From positions 5,441-69,440 of the forward strand of contig JBNJFJ010000002.1 in the NCBI GenBank assembly GCA_051746745.1: a stretch of DNA of 64,000 nucleotides. The letters are read 5' to 3'. Every line of letters starts with the position of its first letter. The first letter of the stretch is position 1. The notes under the pieces are model-generated. The model searched no databases. It had not been told where the DNA came from and saw only the letters and a list, made by a program, of their open reading frames with translations. A program made the translations under genes and the position numbers. Below, in pieces: positions 44,320-52,740 of the stretch. This DNA is from Halolactibacillus sp051746745 (lineage in GTDB: Bacteria > Bacillota > Bacilli > Bacillales > Amphibacillaceae).

Positions 44320-46398
44320 TTATGATTGTTGTTCTTCTTTGTAATCACAACTTGAACATTGAATCTGCGTACCTTTTTTCACTTTCTTTTCAACTAACAT
44401 TTCATTACACTTCGGACACGGCCGTTCAATTGGCTTATCCCATGACAAGAAGTCGCAGTCAGGATATTGATCGCAACCATAAAAGGTGCGTTTCTTTTTA
44501 GACTTACGCTCGACGATTTGCCCTTTTTTACATTTCGGACACGCCACGCCAATCTCTTTAAGGATCGGTTTTGTATTACGACATTCTGGGAAGTTTGAAC
44601 AAGCCATAAATTTCCCATAACGTCCCATCTTAAAGACCATTTCTGATCCACACTTTTCACACGTTTCACCGGCCGGTTCATCTTTAATCTCAATTTTCTC
44701 CATTTCAGCTTCTGCTTTTGATAATCGTTTTTCAAAGCCTTGGTAGAAATCATCAATCAGATTGACCCACTTGATATCCCCATCTTCTATCCGGTCAAGG
44801 TCATGTTCCATTTGCGCAGTGAAATCGATATCGATCACTTCAGGGAAAAACTCAACAATTAAATCCATGACAATACCACCGAGTTCCGTTGGCACAAATC
44901 GTTTATTATCAAGACTGACATAGCCACGTTTTTGAATGGTGTCTAATGTTGGTGCATAAGTTGACGGTCGTCCAATCCCTTTTTCCTCCATCGTTTTCAC
45001 TAACCGCGCTTCTGTATAGCGCGGAGGTGGCTGGGTGAAGTGTTGATTCGGAATAATTTTATCAGCCTTAACAGTCATACCTTCTTCTAGTTCCGGCAAG
45101 AGACGATCTTCATCCTTTTTATTATCATCATTTCCTTCAACATATACTTCCATAAAACCTTTGAATTTAATTTGTGAACCGTTTGCTCTAAACTGGACAC
45201 CGTTTTGATTTAATGTCACTGTCACTGTATCCATAACAGCTGGTGCCATTAAACTCGCGGTGAACCGTTCCCAAATAAGCTTATATAAGCGATATTGATC
45301 ACGAGACAAAACAGTTTTAAGTGAAGCTGGTGTACGAAAAGCACTTGTCGGCCGCACAGCTTCGTGCGCATCCTGTGTCTTTTGTTTACTTTTCGATTGA
45401 CGATCGGCTCCTAAGAACGTCTTACCATACTTATCTTCAATATATTGTTGTCCTTCATTACGTGCCGTTTCAGATAGCCGTGTGGAATCGGTACGCATAT
45501 ACGTAATTAAACCCGTAATCCCACCGTCTTTCTTACCTAAATCAATTCCCTCATAAAGTTGTTGTGCGAGCATCATCGTCTTACGTGCTCTAAAGTTTAA
45601 TTTACGAGCCGCTTCTTGTTGAAGTGATGACGTCGTAAATGGAAGGGATGGGTTACGTTTACGTTCCCGTTTTTTCACGGATTCAACATTAAAATCCTTT
45701 GATGGTATTTTCTCTAAAATTTGATCGACATCTTCTTTTGTTGATAAGGATACTTTCTTATTGTCGACCCGATAAAATTGACCATCAAATAGTTCATTGT
45801 CTTTGTTAAACTTCGCATCGATTGACCAATATTCTTCTGGTTCAAAGTTTTTAATCTCATTCTCACGGTCAATAATCATTTTAACAGCGACCGATTGAAC
45901 GCGACCGGCACTCAAGCCTTTTTTTACTTTCTTCCATAGTAATGGGCTAATGTTATAACCAACAAGACGGTCTAAGATGCGTCGTCCTTGTTGGGCATCT
46001 ACTAGATTCATATTAATCGAGCGTGGTTGTTTAAATGATTCTTTAATCGCGTCTTTTGTAATTTCATTGAAAACCACACGACACTCTGAATCTTCATCAA
46101 TGTTTAAAGCATGGGCTAAGTGCCAAGCAATTGCTTCCCCTTCACGGTCGGGGTCGGCTGCGAGATAGACTTTCTTTGCTTTTTTCGCAGCTGTTTTTAA
46201 TTCTTTTAATACCGGTCCTTTGCCCCTGATGGTAATATATTTCGGTTTATAATCATTGTCATAATCAACACCCATTTGAGACTTTGGTAAATCAATGACG
46301 TGTCCCATTGATGCTTTTACTTTGTATTTACGACCTAAATAACGTTCGATTGTTTTCGCCTTCGCTGGCGACTCTACTATTACTAAATAATCTGCCAT
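44320..46398 (-). CDS. topA: DNA topoisomerase I
   Basis: Relaxes negative supercoils. 692 residues (Bacillus 691). Toprim domain (IVESPAKAKTIERYL; ADPDREGEAIAWH) and active-site Tyr in LITYMRTDSTRL are present. The C-terminus has three Cys4 zinc fingers starting CEKCGSEM, CPKCKKGQ and CPKCNEML. The ATG at 46398 follows GGAGGGG. It lies after dprA with its own promoter. Confidence 0.97.
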   Translation of the reverse strand: MADYLVIVESPAKAKTIERYLGRKYKVKASMGHVIDLPKSQMGVDYDNDYKPKYITIRGKGPVLKELKTAAKKAKKVYLAADPDREGEAIAWHLAHALNIDEDSECRVVFNEITKDAIKESFKQPRSINMNLVDAQQGRRILDRLVGYNISPLLWKKVKKGLSAGRVQSVAVKMIIDRENEIKNFEPEEYWSIDAKFNKDNELFDGQFYRVDNKKVSLSTKEDVDQILEKIPSKDFNVESVKKRERKRNPSLPFTTSSLQQEAARKLNFRARKTMMLAQQLYEGIDLGKKDGGITGLITYMRTDSTRLSETARNEGQQYIEDKYGKTFLGADRQSKSKQKTQDAHEAVRPTSAFRTPASLKTVLSRDQYRLYKLIWERFTASLMAPAVMDTVTVTLNQNGVQFRANGSQIKFKGFMEVYVEGNDDNKKDEDRLLPELEEGMTVKADKIIPNQHFTQPPPRYTEARLVKTMEEKGIGRPSTYAPTLDTIQKRGYVSLDNKRFVPTELGGIVMDLIVEFFPEVIDIDFTAQMEHDLDRIEDGDIKWVNLIDDFYQGFEKRLSKAEAEMEKIEIKDEPAGETCEKCGSEMVFKMGRYGKFMACSNFPECRNTKPILKEIGVACPKCKKGQIVERKSKKKRTFYGCDQYPDCDFLSWDKPIERPCPKCNEMLVEKKVKKGTQIQCSSCDYKEEQQS

Positions 46399-46416
46399 TT
46401 CTTCCCCTCCAAGAGG

Positions 46417-46449
46417 TTTCACATTTCAGTTTTTTAAATATCTGTGAAA
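46417..46449. other. Inverted repeat in the topA 5' leader
   Basis: TTTCACA and TGTGAAA, 19 bases apart, lie between the topA promoter and its ribosome-binding site. It could form a hairpin in the leader RNA or be a protein-binding site; supercoiling control of topA is known in other bacteria, but nothing here proves a role. Confidence 0.35.
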
Positions 46450-46457
46450 TCTCCACT

Positions 46458-46487
46458 ATTATTAAATAGAAGATTAGCATTTGTCAA
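46458..46487 (-). promoter_or_regulatory. Sigma-A promoter of topA
   Basis: Perfect TTGACA, 18-base spacer, AATAAT (five of six) on the minus strand, in the gap between dprA and topA. Leader about 55 bases. Confidence 0.7.
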
Positions 46488-46520
46488 ATGAAGAATAAGA
46501 AAAAGACAGATTTTCTTTCA

Positions 46521-47426
46521 TTATTCCTTGCAATTTTGGTTAATCATTTCCCAATTATGCTTATTCTCAAGCCATTCCTCCATGATATCTTGGGTATTTT
46601 GTACCAATTTTGCTCCTTGCTGAATTAAAGCATGACAGCCAGCTGTATTTGGATTCAGAATGTCACCCGGCATCACCATCACAATCCGACCTTGTTCTAA
46701 GGCTTGATCGGCGGTTATCATCGTGCCACTTTTAAGCTTGGCTTCGATTATTAACGTCCCAAAACTTAAGGCACTTATTAAACGATTACGTTCAGGAAAA
46801 TGGAACCTAGCGGGTTTAGTTTTTGGAGGATACTCTGAGAGGATTAAATGATGATGAAAAAGCTCGGCAAATAGCGCTTTATTCTCATAAGGATAGGGAT
46901 ACTGAAAGCCACTACCAATCACCGCAATCGTCCTTCCGCCACCTTTTACCGCTAATTGATGGGCAAGGCCGTCAATGCCTTTTGCCATCCCCGAAACAAT
47001 CACAAAGTCTTTTAAAATAGGTAACAACAAGTGTTGCATCCGTTTTTCCGTATGAAGCGTTGGCTCACGCGAACCGATGACACTCAGTCGGTTCGCTTGA
47101 TGCACTAAGTGCGCCTGACCTAATCCATATAATACGACCGGTGGATCTGGAATTGTCCGAAACACGTATGGATAATCCTCATCTAGAATCGTCCAAGTTT
47201 TATACCTACGACTGGCTAACGCTTCAACAAACGCATTAAATCCTTGCTTTATTTTACTTGAAATATTTTTACATTCTTTAACAGTTAAGATGGTTAAAAC
47301 AGAGGGATGACGATGAGTAATCGCCTCCGATAAAACATCATGATTCAATTTAATCAGTCTGTCCAGTTTTCGCCTTCCCAACCCGATTTCTTCATATAAA
47401 AAAATGACACACTCACGATTAGCCAC
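46521..47426 (-). CDS. dprA: DNA processing protein DprA
   Basis: Loads RecA on incoming single strands during natural transformation. 301 residues. A Rossmann-like domain shows SVIGSREPT, GMAKGIDGLAHQLA and VIGSGFQYPYP, with SEYPP and FPERNRLISALS at the end of the core. A GTG at 47426 is chosen because GGAGG lies six bases upstream; an in-frame frame to 47471 lacks such a site. In Bacillus sucCD lies between ylqH and this gene; here there are 171 bases. Confidence 0.95.
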   Translation of the reverse strand: MANRECVIFLYEEIGLGRRKLDRLIKLNHDVLSEAITHRHPSVLTILTVKECKNISSKIKQGFNAFVEALASRRYKTWTILDEDYPYVFRTIPDPPVVLYGLGQAHLVHQANRLSVIGSREPTLHTEKRMQHLLLPILKDFVIVSGMAKGIDGLAHQLAVKGGGRTIAVIGSGFQYPYPYENKALFAELFHHHLILSEYPPKTKPARFHFPERNRLISALSFGTLIIEAKLKSGTMITADQALEQGRIVMVMPGDILNPNTAGCHALIQQGAKLVQNTQDIMEEWLENKHNWEMINQNCKE

Positions 47427-47453
47427 AAGGCACCTCCAACAATTATTTTCCTT

Positions 47454-47483
47454 AGTGTAAAACATCTGCACATCACCTGTCGA
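47454..47483 (-). promoter_or_regulatory. Possible dprA promoter
   Basis: TCGACA, 18-base spacer, TACACT on the minus strand, leaving about 20 bases to the ribosome-binding site. The boxes match at five and four of six positions. Confidence 0.35.
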
Positions 47484-47550
47484 CTGAATCCCCCATGTGT
47501 GTCAATGACGGTTTATTAAAACCATCAAAATTCGTTTTAAGAAAAAGAAA

Positions 47551-47580
47551 AAAAGGGGTTTTTATTAAAAAAACCTCTTT
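47551..47580 (-). terminator. Intrinsic terminator after ylqH
   Basis: AAAGAGGTTTTT pairs with AAAAACCCCTTT (one mismatch); on the minus strand it is followed by a long T run (TTTTTCTTTTTC). It ends the rnhB-ylqG-ylqH message before dprA. Confidence 0.85.
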
Positions 47581-47597
47581 AGACGTCATCGGATTAT

Positions 47598-47909
47598 TTA
47601 TTTTTCATTTGATCCCTTGTTTTTGTCACCACTTGATTTGTCCACTTGATAAATAAACGCAAACACCTCAGCAACAGCCAAATATAACTCTTCTGGTATC
47701 GCTTCGTTCACTTCAAGCTGCCCTAGTACTTCAACTAAACTTTTGTCTTCTTGAATCGGGACACCCGCCTCATGGGCACGTTTGATAATTTCATCGGCGA
47801 CATAGCCTTGACCTTTAGCTGAGACAACCGGGGCTAAATCTTTCGTTTCATCATAACGCAGGGCCATTGCTTTTCTTAAATGATACGGTCTTTCGTTTTG
47901 ATCACTCAT
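47598..47909 (-). CDS. ylqH: FlhB C-terminal-domain-like protein YlqH
   Basis: 103 residues resembling the cytoplasmic domain of FlhB after its cleavage site: ALRYDETKDLAPVVSAKGQG, VPIQEDKSLVEVLGQL and EELYLAVAEVFAFIYQV. It has no NPTH motif and no membrane part. The start at 47909 overlaps the ylqG stop (ATGA). Free-standing copies are widespread near rnhB in Bacilli; function is not established. Confidence 0.9.
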   Translation of the reverse strand: MSDQNERPYHLRKAMALRYDETKDLAPVVSAKGQGYVADEIIKRAHEAGVPIQEDKSLVEVLGQLEVNEAIPEELYLAVAEVFAFIYQVDKSSGDKNKGSNEK

Positions 47910-49756
47910 GCGCGCACATCCCATCTTTTTTGGTCGGTCACGACTTTCTTATACACCTCGTGATGGCTAACGACCGGTTCTTTATCTTTAAATGGACGAT
48001 GGTGAAGCGAAGTCAAGTGATAATCAAGGCGAGCTAATCCGTCTTTTAATGACGGTTTAAACGGTTCTATAAGATTAGCTACTTCTTGGTTATTAATCAC
48101 CGTCACTTGAATCATCCGATTTTGCACTGCCATATCTACAATCGTCTCACCAAGCGAACCAAGTGTGAGATAAAAAGCAATATGACAATAATCAGGGTTG
48201 AGTTCTCCCGAAGCTTCTTTTTGTCCATACATTTCCAAATAGACTTCTTGGTCTTCCTCTGTCGTGATTGGTAAGGCTATACCGTAATGAATAAAGTGCT
48301 CATCTTGTCTGACAATGGACAACTGTTGGTCTGTGAGTGACTGTATCAGTTGATCAAGTGCTGGCAGTTTCACCTCTTTTGATTGTTGGACATCTAATAA
48401 CAGCTGTTTTAAAGTGACATGAGACTCCACTGAGTCCATGAGTTGTTGTTCGTACGTTAAGCCTGATTGTAAGAGAAAATCTTTGACACCAACTAAAAAT
48501 TGCTGTTCAACAGGAAGCGTTTGAAGTAAGTTTGTTTCTTTTATGAGTGGTGTCAGTGTTTTAAAATCTGTTTGTGTCAATTGACGATCAAACAATTGGC
48601 TTAAAAGCACTCTTATATTTTCGCTCGTTTCACCTGTCGGGCTATCCATAAATTGTTGTAGCAACTGTTGTTGATCACCAGATAACTGCTGGGTGACTTT
48701 TTGTAAAATTGATGGATGTTCCTTAAGGAACGCGTGTAATTTCTCCATACCTACCAGTTGTTCCGTCGCGGATTTTTGAATCAAGGTGACGTTTTCACTC
48801 GCTTCTTTTACCACAGTTTGAATCATGTCTTTATTGATTAATTGTTCAGCGTTGACATCCGATACATTGACTTCAGGAAATACGTCGTTTATTTGTGCTT
48901 GATTTTGATTTAAAAACGTTTGCCGTTCATGTTGGTTAAGCGGGAGTCGTTCAAGTGATACCCATTGCTTTAATTGTTGTGCTGTCTGTTCGTTTACACC
49001 AAGTTGATTTTTAAATAATTGGGTGATGGTTTTTGGTAAGTCGGCTGTCTGATCTAAACGGATACCTTTTTGATCAAACAACGCCATGACCTGTTCATGC
49101 TGTGTGTCTGTTAAAGTGGGCACGACTTGATTAGGCGTTGTGATAGGTGTTTTCACCCTAGACAGTTGGTGCATCAGCTGTGTCAGCTTGTCCGATGGCG
49201 CCAGATCGTTTAAGGCCTGCATCAATTGATCAACGAGCACCCCTGTTGAGTCTGTCATCACACGCGCAAATGACGTCACCGTGTCACTTGAGAGCGGTAA
49301 CTGGTGCTTAATCATATTCATTAACGCATCCTTTATTTTCGGCTCTGGGTGCTCTTTATAAATCGTTAACGCATCTTTGAACTGACTAGGCTTAACTGGA
49401 ATATTTTCAGATAAGAGCTGACGTAATAGTTGCTCAGCTTCTTTTGTCACAGGTACACCCATATTTTTAAGTAGCGCACCGAGTGATGCCTCCTGTTTTA
49501 CCGCTTGTTGTTCTACCATTTTCAGTTCTGGAATATCACCAGAAGAAGTCACTTCAAATACATAACTTTGCCCCTTTTCAACCGGCACTTCAAGTTTAGC
49601 GGTGACACTTTGTTTCCCCATTTTAATCGTCGCCATTTGATCAGGATGCAATTGCTCAATCGTACCTTTTACAATTTGCCCCTTTGATAATGACAGCTTC
49701 GTATGTGATTGCGGGTGTTTTAATGTCTGGGCTTTATACTGACTTTGGACTTGCAT
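47906..49756 (-). CDS. ylqG: FliK-like protein YlqG
   Basis: 616 residues, long for the family. Mostly Gln/Leu-rich helical repeats (for example QLPLSSDTVTSFARVM) with no membrane segment or signal peptide. The C-terminal about 110 residues (FYLTLGSLGETIVDMAVQNR) resemble the hook-length domain of FliK. Translational coupling to the FlhB-like ylqH suggests that the two form a FliK/FlhB-C-like pair. Function unknown; flagellar export is one inference. Confidence 0.85.
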   Translation of the reverse strand: MQVQSQYKAQTLKHPQSHTKLSLSKGQIVKGTIEQLHPDQMATIKMGKQSVTAKLEVPVEKGQSYVFEVTSSGDIPELKMVEQQAVKQEASLGALLKNMGVPVTKEAEQLLRQLLSENIPVKPSQFKDALTIYKEHPEPKIKDALMNMIKHQLPLSSDTVTSFARVMTDSTGVLVDQLMQALNDLAPSDKLTQLMHQLSRVKTPITTPNQVVPTLTDTQHEQVMALFDQKGIRLDQTADLPKTITQLFKNQLGVNEQTAQQLKQWVSLERLPLNQHERQTFLNQNQAQINDVFPEVNVSDVNAEQLINKDMIQTVVKEASENVTLIQKSATEQLVGMEKLHAFLKEHPSILQKVTQQLSGDQQQLLQQFMDSPTGETSENIRVLLSQLFDRQLTQTDFKTLTPLIKETNLLQTLPVEQQFLVGVKDFLLQSGLTYEQQLMDSVESHVTLKQLLLDVQQSKEVKLPALDQLIQSLTDQQLSIVRQDEHFIHYGIALPITTEEDQEVYLEMYGQKEASGELNPDYCHIAFYLTLGSLGETIVDMAVQNRMIQVTVINNQEVANLIEPFKPSLKDGLARLDYHLTSLHHRPFKDKEPVVSHHEVYKKVVTDQKRWDVRA

Positions 49757-49779
49757 CCTCTCACCATCCTTTTAAACGC

Positions 49780-50556
49780 TCATAAATGAACTCTAACAGG
49801 CGCAAACGACCGACGATGAATCGGTGTGACGCCATGCTTTTTTAATCCTTCTAGGTGCTTCTTTGTCCCGTAGCCTTGATTAGAGAAAAAATCATAGCCC
49901 GGATACTGTTTGTCGTAACGTGACATGAGGCGGTCACGGGTGACTTTTGCGATGACACTCGCCGCCGCAATAGAAATGCTCTTCATATCGCCTTTAATTA
50001 ACGATTGTTGTGGAATAGCTATGTTTAATTCAATCGCATCAAGTAATAGATAATCGGGTGTTACCTCTAATGATTGAATCGCCTCTAGCATCGCTTGTTT
50101 TGACGCTTCTAAAATATTAATCGCATCAATCACTTCAGGCGACACGATGCCGATCCCAATCGCAAGGGCCTCTCGTTGAATCGCTTGATAAAAATACTCG
50201 CGTTTTGATTCAGATAACTGCTTTGAGTCTGTCAGTCCGATTAAATCACACGTTTCCGGTAAAATGACAGCCGCTGCGACAACAGGACCTGCAAGCGGTC
50301 CACGACCAACTTCATCTACACCCGCAATCCACTGGTAGCTTTCTTTTCTCGCCACTTGTTCATATTTAAACTTTAGCTGATAGTCTTTTTCTAACTGCGC
50401 TTGTTTTTGCTCATTTTTATAATAGCGCGTGAGTAGATCTTGTACCCCTTTTCGTTCATCTTGTTCAAGTATTCTGAGTGTATCTCTATCAACTACTTCA
50501 CTTAATAGTTGTTTGATAGAACGAATTGATTGTTCGTGTAATGCCTGCTTCTCCAT
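49780..50556 (-). CDS. rnhB: Ribonuclease HII
   Basis: Removes ribonucleotides from DNA and RNA primers. 258 residues. A helical N-terminal extension (1-70) typical of Firmicutes precedes the catalytic core: GVDEVGRGPLAGPVVAAAVI (Asp81, Glu82), the LLLDAIEL Asp and the C-terminal SYDKQYPGYDF-type segment (here SRYDKQYPGYDFFSNQGYG). First gene of the ylqG-ylqH operon. Confidence 0.97.
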   Translation of the reverse strand: MEKQALHEQSIRSIKQLLSEVVDRDTLRILEQDERKGVQDLLTRYYKNEQKQAQLEKDYQLKFKYEQVARKESYQWIAGVDEVGRGPLAGPVVAAAVILPETCDLIGLTDSKQLSESKREYFYQAIQREALAIGIGIVSPEVIDAINILEASKQAMLEAIQSLEVTPDYLLLDAIELNIAIPQQSLIKGDMKSISIAAASVIAKVTRDRLMSRYDKQYPGYDFFSNQGYGTKKHLEGLKKHGVTPIHRRSFAPVRVHL

Positions 50557-50650
50557 CCTTCACCCTACTCTCTTACTGTTTATATCGTATCGATCAATTA
50601 AAAGTGAATACAATTTTCGATTGATTTTATTTTTTAAAAGATATAGACAA

Positions 50651-50676
50651 AAGACGCACCTAGTGAGATGCGTCTT
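50651..50676 (-). terminator. Terminator at the end of rbgA
   Basis: AAGACGCA pairs with TGCGTCTT around a ten-base loop that contains the rbgA stop codon; a T-rich tail follows on the minus strand. It overlaps the last codons of rbgA. Confidence 0.7.
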
Positions 50677-51517
50677 CTGGACGTTCTAATGATATTAATC
50701 CAAGTTTACCCGAGCGATAGTCCCGTATGATTAACTCAGCCGTTTTATCATAATCGACTTCATTACCTGGGGCAATCGCGCCTCTTAGACGACCGATATG
50801 ATCAAAGATTGGGATAATCTCTTGGTTAAGGTCTTCAATTTGATAGCGTTCCATTAAGACATTTGGATAGTGTTCTTGTAAGTAACGCAATAAAAAGACA
50901 GCTAAATCATCCATATGAAGAATCTGATCTTTAATCGTACCAAGACAGGCTAAGCGGTAACCAATCACTTCATCTTCGAATTTAGGCCAAAGAATACCTG
51001 GTGTATCAAGTAATTCAAAGTCTTTCTTCACTTTGATCCACTGTTGACTCGTCGTGACACCCGGACGGTCGCCCGTCTTCGCAATCTTTTTATTTGCTAA
51101 ACGATTGATTAACGTCGACTTTCCAACATTCGGAATACCAATAATCATCGCTCGGGCAGGACGTGGCTTAATCCCTTTTTTACGCATCCGTTCCATCTTA
51201 TCATGTGCCATGAGTTTCGCCGTTTCTACTACCTTTTTAATATCTTCTTTGCGATTCACATCAACACTAATCGCGCGTTCGCCTAAATCATTAAAGTGAT
51301 CGATAAACGCATGCGTCACTTTTGGATCGGCTAAATCTTTTTTCATCAACACCCGCATTTTCGGTTTTTGATTTAAAATTTGTTTCAGCATCGGGTTCTC
51401 GGAAGCAAAAGGCGCCCGTGCATCAACTAATTCAATCACAAAATCCACAAGTTTTAATTTTTCTTGAACTTCTCGTCTTGCTTTTGCCATATGGCCTGGG
51501 AACCATTGAATCGGCAT
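50660..51517 (-). CDS. rbgA: Ribosome biogenesis GTPase RbgA (YlqF)
   Basis: Circularly permuted GTPase needed for late 50S assembly. 285 residues. In order: the N-terminal IQWFPGHMAKARRE, the base-recognition motif (usually NKxD), G1 GIPNVGKST, G2 TTSQQW, G3 DTPGILWP, and the C-terminal RNA-binding domain. The G4 position reads MKKD (Met58-Asp61), not NKxD, so the guanine-contacting Asn is replaced by Met. The rest is well conserved. The ATG at 51517 follows AAGGAG. Confidence 0.95.
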   Translation of the reverse strand: MPIQWFPGHMAKARREVQEKLKLVDFVIELVDARAPFASENPMLKQILNQKPKMRVLMKKDLADPKVTHAFIDHFNDLGERAISVDVNRKEDIKKVVETAKLMAHDKMERMRKKGIKPRPARAMIIGIPNVGKSTLINRLANKKIAKTGDRPGVTTSQQWIKVKKDFELLDTPGILWPKFEDEVIGYRLACLGTIKDQILHMDDLAVFLLRYLQEHYPNVLMERYQIEDLNQEIIPIFDHIGRLRGAIAPGNEVDYDKTAELIIRDYRSGKLGLISLERPEDASH

Positions 51518-51529
51518 ATTTATCACTCC

Positions 51530-52054
51530 TTACCGAACTAAATTAAAATCATCCAGTGGCCAGTAACGTAAAAACGCCCGACCCATTATTCTATCTTTTG
51601 GCACAAGGCCGATTGTTCGACTATCCGTCGAATTATTACGATTATCACCTAAAACGAGGTAGTAGCCCTCCGGTATTTGGTCATGACCAGGTTCGATATC
51701 ACCAACTGTAAAATCATTGGTATATTCATTAGGATCCGTTATAAAATATTCATCCTTCTCTATACCATTAATGAACAACTGATTATCTCTATATTCAATC
51801 GCCTCACCAGGCAAGCCAATGATCCGTTTTATATAGTCTTTTTGTTTCGTCGCACGAAAGACGACAATATCAAATCGCTCGGGTTCATCCATATAATATG
51901 ATAACCGTTCCATCATTAAAAAGTCTTGGTTATGTAGGGTCGGTTCCATCGAATCTCCATCAATAGAAATGGGCATCAATACAAATGTTCTTATTAGATA
52001 GACGGAAAAAACAATCACTAGTACCGTCATCAAATGACTCAATATTTTTCTCAT
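51530..52054 (-). CDS. lepB: Type I signal peptidase
   Basis: Cuts signal peptides from exported proteins on the outer membrane face. 174 residues with one N-terminal membrane helix (about 5-25), Ser35 in GDSMEP and Lys76 in YIKRIIGLPGE, plus the GDNRNNSTDSR motif. It lies between rplS and rbgA, which is common in Bacillaceae other than B. subtilis. The ATG at 52054 is chosen over an earlier TTG codon. A 12-base palindrome lies in its upstream region. Confidence 0.95.
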   Translation of the reverse strand: MRKILSHLMTVLVIVFSVYLIRTFVLMPISIDGDSMEPTLHNQDFLMMERLSYYMDEPERFDIVVFRATKQKDYIKRIIGLPGEAIEYRDNQLFINGIEKDEYFITDPNEYTNDFTVGDIEPGHDQIPEGYYLVLGDNRNNSTDSRTIGLVPKDRIMGRAFLRYWPLDDFNLVR

Positions 52055-52082
52055 TTTTCTCTCACTCCGCAAGTGACGATTG

Positions 52083-52094
52083 AACGTCGACGTT
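52083..52094. other. 12-base palindrome upstream of lepB
   Basis: AACGTCGACGTT is perfectly self-complementary and GC-richer than its flanks. It lies 29-40 bases before the lepB start codon, in the transcript's probable leader or at its start. No clear promoter could be set beside it. Confidence 0.4.
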
Positions 52095-52219
52095 TACTTT
52101 AGTGTATCAAATTTTTATCTATATATGGGGTTAGTTTCTAAGTTCTCATGAAATTCTCATGTCCATTTTTAGGGAGGGTGCTGTACACATGATTACCGTT
52201 TATCGTAATTTTAGCGTTG

Positions 52220-52253
52220 AAAAAAGGAGCTTGAAACTTCAAGCTCCTTTTTT
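52220..52253 (-). terminator. Intrinsic terminator after rplS
   Basis: AAAAAAGGAGCTTGAA stem with a perfect complement and a three- or four-base loop; T runs of six flank it on both strands. Lies about 20 bases after the rplS stop. Could work in both directions, though no plus-strand gene is close. Confidence 0.9.
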
Positions 52254-52270
52254 GATCGTTTCTCGTTAAA

Positions 52271-52612
52271 TTAGCGGATTTCTTTAATACGCGCAGCTTT
52301 ACCACGTAAGTTACGTAGGTAATAAAGTTTCGCACGACGTACTTTACCGCGACGCATAACTTCAATCTTATCGACACGTGGTGAATGTACTGGGAAAGTA
52401 CGTTCAACACCAACACCATAAGAAATTTTACGCACAGTGAAAGTTTCACTAATGCCGCCGTTTTGACGTTTAATAACGACACCTTCATAAACCTGGATAC
52501 GTTCACGAGTACCTTCGACTACTTTCACGTGTACCTTAACCGTATCACCAGCTTTGAATACTGGGCGATCCTTAAGTTGTTCTTTTGTAATGTCTGCAAT
52601 TAATTGTTGCAT
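52271..52612 (-). CDS. rplS: 50S ribosomal protein L19
   Basis: Large-subunit protein at the inter-subunit interface. 113 residues, beginning MQQLIADITKEQLKDRP and containing FEGVVI-type (here YEGVVIKRQNGGISETFTV) and the C-terminal KVRRAKLYYLRNLRGKAARI. The ATG at 52612 has AAGGAG nine bases before it; a frame to 52633 runs through the leader. Confidence 0.98.
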   Translation of the reverse strand: MQQLIADITKEQLKDRPVFKAGDTVKVHVKVVEGTRERIQVYEGVVIKRQNGGISETFTVRKISYGVGVERTFPVHSPRVDKIEVMRRGKVRRAKLYYLRNLRGKAARIKEIR

Positions 52613-52635
52613 GTGTATACACTCCTTCTCCACTC

Positions 52636-52697
52636 ATGTTCATATAAGAGGAATTCTTACAGCGGAACATCGTTTTCACTTAAGCTTTCACTCAAGT
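52636..52697 (-). promoter_or_regulatory. L19-type leader RNA of rplS
   Basis: Two clear helices in the minus-strand leader. The first, 52697-52678, pairs ACTTGAG with CTTAAGT. The second, 52670-52636, pairs ATGTTC with GAACAT and has an inner TAAGA/TCTTA stem. Placement and size fit the known L19 leader family of Bacillales, thought to give autoregulation by L19. The family assignment is from memory, not a search. Confidence 0.55.
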
Positions 52698-52706
52698 CCA
52701 ACAGTT

Positions 52707-52735
52707 ACTATATCATAATCGCACCTTAAAAACAA
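52707..52735 (-). promoter_or_regulatory. Sigma-A promoter of rplS (extended -10)
   Basis: TTGTTT, 17-base spacer, TATAGT, with TG one base before the -10 (TGATATAGT). It overlaps a CACCTT/AAGGTG hairpin (52722-52739) directly after the trmD stop, which has no U-tract; this junction may combine weak termination and initiation. Confidence 0.6.
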
Positions 52736-52740
52736 GGTGT

